This document shows positions 1 through 6,879 of a stretch of 12,629 bases of DNA, one piece after another. The stretch is from Saccoglossus kowalevskii (lineage: Eukaryota; Hemichordata; Enteropneusta; Harrimaniidae). Position numbers and translations under genes: made by a program. Under the pieces are notes generated by a model. The model did not search any database, was not told the origin of the DNA, and was given only the letters and a program-made list of their open reading frames with translations. The stretch is from the NCBI RefSeq assembly GCF_000003605.2, contig NW_003122908.1:1200758-1213386 (forward strand). The letters are read 5' to 3'. Each line of letters opens with the position of its first letter. The first letter of the stretch is position 1.

Positions 1-353
1 TTTTTACATGATTCACGATGATAACAATTCAAATGTATTTTACCCAATCACGCAATAAACACGTCGTTTTTTCTTGAGTAGCGTAAACTGATCGTGAACT
101 CCGCTTTGCCCATGTTACATCGGGGTGGAATTGATTTTGAATGAATTTTAGCTTTCAATCTAAAGACTGCATCTATCGTCAGAAAATATTTACTTACAAA
201 CAAAGAGGTGCTAATTTTACAAAATTGACTTGTATTGTTTAAAGCCGCTACCACATCGCACGACTATGTCTGTTGTTTACAAATTATTATTCACGACTGG
301 CAGGATGCTTGTCGGTCGGTATAATAACAAAAAGACAATAGTTCTGGTCAGAA
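1..353. other. AT-rich non-coding left edge
   Basis: No gene, RNA or repeat is recognisable here. A 68-codon minus-strand frame at 48-254 has no recognisable domain, no supporting splice context and ordinary composition, so I treat it as chance. CpG is slightly more frequent than in the AT-rich stretches further right (for example around 255-265 and 312-320), leading into the CpG-rich patch that follows. Confidence 0.5.
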
Positions 354-512
354 GCGTTTCCGTGGTGGTCGCTAATTTTGAGTGCCGGTCGGGCCGACCA
401 GCGTGACGAGATCCCCAATGAAAAAAAGCACTGTGGCGGTCTTGCTAATCACCGTGGCGGTGTCAAACCGGTGTGGCGGCAAATCGAAGCACTGTGGCGG
501 CACCGCCACGCT
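354..512. promoter_or_regulatory. CpG-rich patch with four GTGGCGG motifs
   Basis: By manual count this stretch of about 160 bp has about 17 CpG dinucleotides inside otherwise CpG-poor DNA. GTGGCGG occurs at 433, 454, 473 and 494, spaced 21, 19 and 21 bp, as in a degenerate 20-bp tandem repeat or a row of binding sites. The last copy forms a perfect inverted repeat (GTGGCGG 494-500, spacer CA, CCGCCAC 503-509). A second small palindrome, GGTCGG-G-CCGACC, lies at 387-399. A 68-codon plus frame runs through here but resembles nothing I know. The patch could be an unmethylated regulatory island or simply the CpG-rich body of a dispersed repeat, since its right part recurs at 4624-4709. Confidence 0.4.
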
Positions 513-536
513 GTTTACATCCTGGGGAGAACACTG
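451..536 (+). repeat. Dispersed repeat, CpG-intact copy 1
   Basis: This segment aligns without gaps to 4624-4709 in the same orientation. Over 468-536 against 4641-4709, 50 of 69 positions match, and 17 of the 19 differences are transitions. All six CpGs of this copy in that core are TG, CA or TA in the other copy. The further 17 bp to the left (451-467) match at 11 positions. The family is not recognised and neither copy contains a plausible gene. True element ends are not visible because similarity fades on both sides. Confidence 0.65.
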
Positions 537-539
537 AAT

Positions 540-1317
540 TTAAATATCATAATTTCTACTAAAATTTACCTCACTGCAGTCTAGTCAATGTAAAAGTGAT
601 GGTATGGATTAGTACCATGGAATGATGAATATAGAACCAATTGCTATTTATATGAATTCGATATATGCCAAATTTTTTTTAAATCCACTCAAAAATTAAA
701 GGTCAGTGGTCGTTGCCCCATTCCCTGTTCGATATGGGACTAAAAGCGACATAAACAAGGCGTGTAAAATACATCGTTTGTTTACATGAAATTGGAACAC
801 TCGCTGCGCAATGAATGACCTTCACCCTTTATATAGCAACCATGCCAACCATGACAATACCCATATCAATCAATTCGAAAAAAAAGCTATGTTTCATTCA
901 TCAATGCCAGACATCTATTTTATTGCCATCTATTTGAGCATTTTTATCAAAATTTAAAGAAATTAATGGTACATTGGTTCTGTTGCTAATTAAACAAGGC
1001 ATTGAAGAACTACTCTAATTAAGGCGCACATCTTATTAGTTAATAGAAGTGACAATTGTGAAAATCGTGTCGTTACTTGGCAACCTTTCACAGCTTTACC
1101 TTAAAATAAATTTGTATATGATCATTGAATAGGAAAGACGCTTCTTTTTATCCAGTTTGTAATTATGACAAATCAATTTATTTACAATTCAGTCAGTCAG
1201 TTTGTTTGCAAATCCATGCACCATAACATGCTGTGTTCTGGTAATATATATCTGTATCCGGTGAACAAATCCCATTTTTCCATCAGTCATCATTGCCCTT
1301 GTTTTCTATTGTAGTTA
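540..1317. other. AT-rich intergenic stretch
   Basis: No convincing reading frame, RNA gene, inverted-repeat element or tandem repeat was found. CpG is sparse. The last few dozen bases before 1318 are ordinary unique sequence leading into the minisatellite. Confidence 0.5.
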
Positions 1318-1348
1318 CATGCGTTAGTCAGAATGAAAGGGCTTTAAT

Positions 1349-1767
1349 GCTAATCAGAAAGAAGGGTTACAATTACACATGTTAATCAGAAAGAAGGGTT
1401 ACAATTACACATGCTAATCAGAAAGAAGGGTTACCATTACACATGCTAATCAAAAAGAAGGATTACCATTACACATGCTAATCAGAAAGAAGGATTACCA
1501 TTACACATGCTAATCAGAATTAAAAAGTTACCATTACACATGTTAATCAGAAAGAAGGGTTACAATTACACTTGTTAATCAGAAAGAAGGGTTACAATTA
1601 CACATGCTAATCAGAAAGAAGGATTACCATTACACATGCTAATCAGAATGAAAAAGTAACCATTACATATGTTAATCAGAAAGAAGGGTTACAATTACAC
1701 ATGCTAATCAGAAAGAAGGGTTACCATTACACATGCTAATCAGAATTAAAAAGTTACCATTACACAT
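1349..1767 (+). repeat. Higher-order block, copy 1 (13 units)
   Basis: Naming unit variants by sequence, this block reads a a b c d e a a d f a b e. The same order reappears at 1929-2412 with one extra pair of units inserted. The first ten units (1349-1670, 322 bp) match 1929-2250 (322 bp) with only three differences: the second base of the first unit, one base in the fourth unit and one in the seventh. The basic module a-a-b-c-d-e is 193 bp (1349-1541 and 1929-2121). Confidence 0.9.
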
Positions 1768-1928
1768 GTTAATCAGAAAGAAGGGTTACAATTACATATG
1801 TTAATCAGAAAGAAGGGTTACCATTACACATGCTAATCAAAAAGAAGGATTACCATTACACATGCTAATCAGAAAGAAGGATTACCATTACACATGCTAA
1901 TCAGAATTAAAAAGTTACCATTACACAT

Positions 1929-2412
1929 GTTAATCAGAAAGAAGGGTTACAATTACACATGTTAATCAGAAAGAAGGGTTACAATTACACATGCTAATCA
2001 GAAAGAAGGGTTACCATTACACATGCTAATCAAAAAGAAGGATTACCCTTACACATGCTAATCAGAAAGAAGGATTACCATTACACATGCTAATCAGAAT
2101 TAAAAAGTTACCATTACACATGTTAATCAGAAAGAAGGGTTACAATTACACATGTTAATCAGAAAGAAGGGTTACAATTACACATGCTAATCAGAAAGAA
2201 GGATTACCATTACACATGCTAATCAGAATGAAAAAGTAACCATTACATATGTTAATCAGAAAGAAGGATTACCATTACAAATGCTAATCAGAATGAAAAA
2301 GTAACCATTACATATGTTAATCAGAAAGAAGGGTTACAATTACACATGCTAATCAGAAAGAAGGGTTACCATTACACATGCTAATCAGAATGAAAAAGTT
2401 ACCATTACACAT
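1929..2412 (+). repeat. Higher-order block, copy 2 with inserted pair
   Basis: This repeats the 1349-1767 block at an offset of 580 bp. Units at 2316-2412 match those at 1671-1767 with one difference. The extra 65 bp at 2251-2315 is a two-unit pair (32+33 bp) that resembles the pair just before it (2186-2250), so it looks like a later local tandem duplication. The partial module at 1768-1928 (a b c d e) sits between the two blocks. Confidence 0.88.
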
Positions 2413-2573
2413 GTTAATCAGAAAAAAGGGTTACAATTACACATGCTAATCAGAAAAAAAGGGTTATCCATTACACATGTTAAGCAGAAAAAGGCTTTAC
2501 AATTACACATGTTATTCATAAAAAAGGTTGCCATTACACATCTTAACCAGAAAGAAGGGTTACAATTACACAT

Positions 2574-2616
2574 GCTAATCTGAAAGAAGGAACAATGGAG
2601 GATAACCATTACACAT
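2574..2616 (+). repeat. Hybrid A/B unit at the array junction
   Basis: The left 17 bases (2574-2590) are the start of an array A unit, with one change in the TAATCAG motif. From 2591 the sequence is AACAATGGAGG and continues as an array B unit to 2616. One unit is therefore half A and half B, and it marks the exact switch between the two families. Both families share AGGGTTACCATTACACATG, so the B family plausibly arose from A or both from a common unit. Confidence 0.85.
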
Positions 2617-3430
2617 GTAATAATGGAGGGTTATCATTACACATGTAACAATGGAGGGTTACCATTACACATGTAACAATAGAGGGTTACCATTACATGT
2701 GTAACAATAGAGGGTTACCATTACACGTGTAACAATAGAGGGTTACCATTACACGTGTAACAATAGAGGATTACCATTACACGTGTAACAATGAAGGATA
2801 ACCATTACACGTGTAACAATGGAGGGTTACCATTACACATGTAACAATAGAGGGTTACCATTACACATGTAACAATGGAGGGTTACCATTACACATGTAA
2901 CAATAGAGGGTTACCATTACACATGTAACAATGGAGGGTTACCATTACACATGTGTAACAATGGAGGGTTACCATATTACACAAGTAACAATGGAGGGTT
3001 ACCATATTACATGTGTAACAATGGAGGGTTACCATATTACATGTGTAACAATGGAGGGTTACCATATTACACATGTAACAATGGAGGGTTACCATATTAC
3101 ACATGTAACAATGGAGGGTTACCATTACACAAGTAACAATGGAGGGTTACCATATTACACATGTAACAATGGAGGGTTACCATTACACAAGTAACAATGG
3201 AGGGTTACCATATTACACATGTAACAATGGAGGGTTACCATTACACATGTAACAATGGAGGGTTACCATATTACACATGTAACAATGGAGGGTTACCATT
3301 ACACAAGTAACAATGGAGGGTTACCATATTACACATGTAACAATGGAGGGTTACCATTACACATGTAACAATGGAGGGTTACCATATTACACATGTAACA
3401 ATGGAGGGTTACCATAATATTACATACATG
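2591..3430 (+). repeat. Minisatellite array B, 28/30-bp units
   Basis: Twenty-nine units follow one another, each beginning GTAACAATGG or GTAACAATAG, then AGGGTTACCAT, then TACACAT or a variant. Units are 28 bp, or 30 bp when TA is inserted (CCATATTAC) or, at 2925, when GT is added at the end. The left part (2617-2954) is nearly all 28-bp units with ACGTGT and AATAG variants and is more diverse. The right part is very uniform. Each unit boundary contains an inverted repeat, GTTAC and GTAAC ten bases apart, that could form a short hairpin. Several frames of 60 to 90 codons on both strands are artefacts of the repeat; the 30-bp units keep a frame open because 30 is a multiple of three. Confidence 0.97.
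3075..3394 (+). repeat. 58-bp dimer repeat inside array B
   Basis: From 3075 unit lengths alternate strictly 30, 28, 30, 28 and so on (starts 3075, 3105, 3133, 3163, 3191, 3221, 3249, 3279, 3307, 3337, 3365), giving 5.5 copies of a 58-bp dimer. The 30-bp members all carry CCATATTAC and the 28-bp members CCATTAC. Just before it, five consecutive 30-bp CCATATTAC units run from 2955 to 3104, two of them (3045, 3075) identical. Confidence 0.9.
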
Positions 3431-3511
3431 TATGTAACATTGAGAAGGTTGATGACACAGCTTTGAGAAATGAACAAGATTATAGTAGCAATGTTTCATA
3501 CATGTAACAAT
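3431..3511 (+). repeat. Decayed B-type units at right edge
   Basis: GTAACATTGAGAAGGTT, starting at 3433, aligns to the B unit start with a few changes, and CATGTAACAAT recurs at 3500-3511. These look like edge remnants of array B, although the second is short enough to be chance. Confidence 0.45.
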
Positions 3512-4623
3512 ATTTTCTCTATGTGGAATACACAGCAGCAGCAGCATGACATAGCCTTTGATTATTAATATATTCATGTCTACCTACATGTAAACTCATA
3601 GAAAATGACAGTTGCTGTTACCACCCGTTGATTTCATTATGTAATGTCTTTTATAAATGAACCCTGTCAGCCTGCTGTTGCTGACCTTTCTGACTTGCTA
3701 TTTGACGTCTTAAGGCGATCTTGATTTATGACTGTTACATATATTTTCAATTCATCATGATATGTTGAAGAGTGATACCAGAGGGGGGGTGGTGGTGGGT
3801 TGCAGAGATTTACCACTCAACTGATTACCATTGGTAACACTTTTAAATAAATTTGTTGTGATTTCTCTTTGAAATCTGAGGAAAATTATGACCATAATTT
3901 GGTGATTTTTTTGTTTCATCCTTTTTCAAAATCCTCAAATGTTAGTTGATGATATATTCGATGGCATTGTAACATTATGTATACCATAGGTGGCATCTCA
4001 GGAATTTAATATGTATTCAACTCGATCCTTGTGAAGACATAAGAATGACATGAATAACAATGGGATGACTTGAGATAAATGTGCCGTGGGTAGACTTTGA
4101 TGTTTAACTAAGTACATGTATGTGTAGAGGTTAAACGCAGTCCTGATCATTCCTGACAGATTTTAGATTCAAATTGATCGATTTACCAACTTAAATGCAC
4201 AGTAGTAATTCTATTTAACATTGGTAGGGGTAGATTTCATTACTAGTGGAAGCTATTTCCCAAGACAAGACCAGTACTGCTGTTCAGTGCTTATCAAAAC
4301 TGACCTTTACTTTAAATTCATATAACTTCAATCAGTGTTTTCCCAAGAAATTTAAAACATGATAACAGTCAAAATTTACATACTAATTTGCATATTGTTT
4401 GCATAATTATTTTAAACATATTGTGATGATTAACCACTCAATTACACAATGCACAAAATTATTGACTCACAAAACTGTTATTGCTTCAAGAGTGTTACAA
4501 CTGCACACAAGTTTAAAGTTGTCAGCAACTTGTCAATTTGATTTACAAAGTCAGCAATGGCACAGTGGGAATGTAGTAGTCAGGATAATAACAGAGTCAT
4601 TAATGAGTCAGAATCAGAGTCAG
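3512..4623. other. AT-rich intergenic stretch
   Basis: No gene was found. Small items are a (CAG)4 tract at 3533-3544, a G-rich run at 3783-3799 (seven Gs, then GG, GG, GGG) that could at most make a weak quadruplex, and a 13-bp inverted repeat TTACCA-T-TGGTAA at 3825-3837. TACATGTA occurs at 3585 and 4113. A 99-codon plus frame at 4399-4698 crosses into the degraded repeat copy and has no recognisable protein features. Confidence 0.5.
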
Positions 4624-4709
4624 ATAATGGCAGAGTCAGACCAGTGTGGTAGTAAAACAAAGCATTGTGACAGTACTGCCATGCTGCTTGTGTCCTGAAG
4701 AGTACACTG
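4624..4709 (+). repeat. Dispersed repeat, CpG-decayed copy 2
   Basis: This is the partner of 451-536, about 4.2 kb away and in the same orientation. It has no CpG in the 69-bp core, whereas copy 1 has six, and each has become TG, CA or TA. Fourteen of the 17 transitions go from C or G in copy 1 to T or A here, which is what cytosine methylation and deamination would produce. Just upstream, GAGTCA occurs at 4594, 4605, 4617 and 4633, a loose local repeat (the one at 4604-4610 reads TGAGTCA, an AP-1 type site) that may be the decayed left part of the same element. Confidence 0.65.
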
Positions 4710-4713
4710 TTCA

Positions 4714-5254
4714 GTCCTCAGCATTATTCATTAAAAAATTAAAAAAATTAATTCGTATAGCTATCCTACATGTATATCAAACATGCCCGGTCAACCACAT
4801 GTGAGCCTTAACCAAGGTTCCGCTGAAGTTGTATCTGTTTATTAGTGAATCACAACTAGTGGATTTGGCTTCCGCATTAAGTCTGTGGCAGGTACTCCGT
4901 CAGGGTACGAGCTGCCCTATTTATTGGTTTTGAACCCAGGGTGATTTGATTTGAACTGTACAGTACAACTCTTAATAATAAACCCAGTTTGTACAGTACC
5001 ATGAAAAGGTCAGTTCAAATGTCATTTATAACATTTACTAAAAACGCTACAACCTCTTAAAATACAAGCGAAAAATTATCGCAGTGTTATGTTACACAAT
5101 CGTGGATTGAGACAAAAGTGATCAGTTTCGGGGTATTTGTACCCAGTTTGAAATATTTTGTTGGAGAATAAATGCCTGAAAACATGTAAAAAATATGCTT
5201 TTCTGGAACTATTTCATGTTGGAGCATTATTATTTAAAAAATAGTATCAGAATA
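4714..5254. other. Intergenic stretch with small palindromes
   Basis: No gene was found. TGTACAGTACA at 4957-4967 is a perfect inverted repeat around one central base, and TGTACAGTAC recurs at 4990-4999. GGCAG at 4887-4891 and CTGCC at 4912-4916 can pair, with an inner CTC/GAG, as a bulged hairpin. GTTTTGAACCC at 4927-4937 resembles a tRNA B box, but no A box or tRNA fold goes with it. Confidence 0.45.
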
Positions 5255-5638
5255 TCACAATAATTTGAGACATCCACAAGTACCGATTTCATAACTATAA
5301 ATGTTTTTTTTTTCACAGTATATATCCGGGTGATATTGCTCAAAATAAAGCGTTATGATGAAAGTCTGGTGATAAGTTTTTATTTGAGCTACATGTAACT
5401 GCATGTACTTATAAGTAATAGGTGATTTTCCGTACAATTGCGAGATCTCGCGAGATGCATGAAAGACGCGCGTCGAACGTCTGCTGTAAAAATCGAACGA
5501 TTTGGTTTTCAACTCGAATTTCTTTATTTCGTAGCTCACATCGACCGGCCGATCTTCGACAAAGGAATATTGTTTCCGAATACCCTCACTTAATCGAAAT
5601 TGCCTATCATCAAATGTGGACAGCACATTATTAAGCAT
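5255..5638 (-). other. Open frame in CpG cluster, possible first exon
   Basis: The minus strand is open for 127 codons from an ATG at 5638, and the same frame is open without a stop upstream to about 5695. The N-terminal part (MLNNVLSTFDDRQFRLSEG...) has mixed acidic and basic composition plausible for a protein, while the last third (below about 5400) turns AT-rich and less protein-like. No domain, signal peptide or membrane segment is recognised. The start context is weak (T at -3). If it is real it would most likely be a 5' exon spliced out before the AT-rich end, but no strong donor stands out. The opposite strand is open for 70 codons over the same bases, so a chance frame in CpG-rich DNA is at least as likely. 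Confidence 0.15.
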
Positions 5639-5770
5639 GGAAATGTCCCCGAAATACTTTCGCGTTTGTTGAATCCCACGCGATGTTTGACGCCACTACG
5701 ACGCTATGACCTTTGTTTGTCCTGTTTTTACGTTCGATTTCACGTATAACGCGTGATTCTCGCAGTGAAC
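5431..5770. promoter_or_regulatory. CpG cluster with TCTCGCGAGA, candidate promoter
   Basis: A manual count gives about 34 CpGs in 340 bp, roughly twice what base composition predicts, while flanking kilobases are CpG-poor. TCTCGCGAGA lies at 5446-5455 and overlaps a second palindrome, CGAGATCTCG, at 5441-5450. In animals TCTCGCGAGA is an established CpG-promoter element, bound by BANP in vertebrates and common at bidirectional promoters. No TATA box is evident. The patch is a good candidate for an unmethylated TATA-less promoter, possibly divergent. Neither a transcript nor a first exon is certain, so direction is left open. Confidence 0.5.
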
Positions 5771-6700
5771 GGAAAATGGTCTATTGCAGACACCTTTGTC
5801 CTATCATCACATCACATACACATACTGATTAAAAATTGTTATGTAGGAAATGATATTAAGCGTTATCCACTTCATTTTATTCAATATAATCAAGAATTCA
5901 TTCTTTTAAGAAGTTCTAAATTTACCTGCTGCTCAGCAGAAATTGTCCACCGATCAAAATGATTACTGAATTGCTGACTTACGTATGCCACTCCATGGTT
6001 ATGCTATTGATTATAAACCACCTGTTGCACAAACATAAGCACAAACTGAGGTACATTTCAATTGTAAGTTATATCATTAGTATATCGCTTAGGATTAGTG
6101 CTGACAATTGCTGAAGATCTCGGTCTATCAAAGGTCAATAGAGGTCATCATACGGCCTGCTTTAAATTTTGTGACAATTACGAAACTATGTATTTTCTTC
6201 GTTGTTTGCATCACATGGGACCCATATCATAGGCATTGTATCATGACAACTTGATTATCATCAGTTTTCTTCATTTTGCCAAATTGCACATCATTTTAAC
6301 ACTTATCAAGAAACTCAAAATTCTGTATTTTTCTTGTGGAAAATGTAAGTTGAAATAAATTTATTTCTGCGCTGTCTTTTTTGAAACATGAAACTTCACC
6401 AATTTTCTTTATTTTTTTTTTATTTTTTTTGTACGATGATAATGTGGGTCATTTTTTTTTAAAATTTATCAGAGATGCTGGAGGTCGTGGAATAGCCCAC
6501 AATTTTTTTTCTTCTATTTTTAGTGTTTGACAGGTCATCAGTACTGTAGCATATTTTAAGTGTGCTCATGTGAGTGGCCGGGTTCATGTGATGCTTTCTG
6601 CGTTGACTTACAAAAATAGGAATCCCTAAGCTCACAATTATAGGCTCTGTAAGTCATGCATGCATCAGTGTGTGTGTTCTGCTCATGTTTTTATCACTTA
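5771..6700. other. AT-rich intergenic stretch
   Basis: No gene was recognised. A 69-codon plus frame at 5753-5962 has no features. The stretch contains the DR4 element at 6132-6147 and several T homopolymer tracts at 6400-6520. CpG becomes rare again immediately right of 5770. Confidence 0.45.
6132..6147 (+). promoter_or_regulatory. Perfect DR4 direct repeat of AGGTCA
   Basis: AGGTCA at 6132-6137 and AGGTCA at 6142-6147 are separated by ATAG. Two perfect half-sites with four-base spacing is the classic arrangement for thyroid-hormone-receptor or LXR type heterodimers with RXR. The site lies about 360 bp from the CpG cluster, close enough for a proximal element, but function is inference only. 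Confidence 0.35.
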
Positions 6701-6707
6701 TTAACAG

Positions 6708-6876
6708 AGTGAAATAGAAAAATATTTGTTGCTGGGGAGATTGGTCATACCTGAGTATGGGAGGTTCCATTCTGTCTCGGGAGTACATGGTGGTGAATCT
6801 GGAGGGGCTACCTTTGTTTGAAGTCTTTGAGAATACTTGGTATTGTGCAAAGAAAGATGTGGACATGTTGTTATAG
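6708..6876. other. Exon-like GC bump without a through frame
   Basis: This segment is richer in G than its surroundings. It is preceded by TTATTAACAG (acceptor-like, ending 6707) and followed by GTAAAA (donor-like, from 6877). The frame from 6708 is open for 37 codons to a TGA at 6819. A second plus frame is open from 6718 to a TAG at 6874-6876, and the minus strand is open at 6654-6866. No plus frame crosses the whole segment, so an internal coding exon is not supported. A non-coding exon, a terminal exon or a decayed coding fragment remain possible. Confidence 0.2.
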
Positions 6877-6879
6877 GTA

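Larger units (their letters stand above)
1318..2590 (+). repeat. Minisatellite array A, 32/33-bp units
   Basis: Thirty-eight tandem units start at 1349 and run to 2573, followed by a hybrid unit at 2574. Most units are 32 bp and begin GCTAATCAG or GTTAATCAG, then GAAGGRTTAC, then CMATTACACAT. A 33-bp variant has GAATTAAAAAG or GAATGAAAAAG in the middle (units at 1509, 1638, 1735, 1896, 2089, 2218, 2283 and 2380). Variants recur in a fixed order, so there is a higher level of repetition. A degenerate unit at 1318-1348 marks the left edge, and units from 2413 to 2573 are the most diverged (31 to 34 bp), as expected near an array boundary. Frames through it are by-products of the repeat. No transcription signal is visible. 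Confidence 0.97.

Noticed and set aside
378-584. 68-codon plus frame in the CpG-rich patch
   Set aside because: It is unrecognisable as a protein, runs through the GTGGCGG repeats, and the equivalent copy at 4624-4709 does not preserve the frame's protein.
1349-3430. CRISPR array
   Set aside because: Repeats are head-to-tail without unique spacers, no cas genes are present, and the DNA looks eukaryotic.
1349-3430. Telomeric or subtelomeric repeat, because most units contain GGGTTA
   Set aside because: GGGTTA occurs once per 28-33 bp unit and is never tandem, so it is not TTAGGG telomere sequence.
2418-3577. Repetitive ORFs on both strands of the minisatellite (68-90 codons with near-identical repeats such as MVTLHCYMCN or MEGYHYTCVT)
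   Set aside because: They exist because the unit lacks stops in some frames and 30-bp units preserve phase. They overlap each other on both strands, vanish where 28-bp units shift phase, and have no start, splice or terminator context.
3783-3799. G-quadruplex
   Set aside because: Only G7, GG, GG and GGG tracts are present, so at best a weak two-tetrad structure; not worth a feature.
4399-4698. 99-codon plus frame
   Set aside because: Composition follows local DNA, no domain is visible, and its end lies in the CpG-decayed repeat copy, so its residues come from repeat decay.
4927-4937. tRNA gene or tRNA-derived SINE (B-box-like GTTTTGAACCC)
   Set aside because: No A box at the right distance, no acceptor-stem pairing, no poly-A tail or target duplication was seen.
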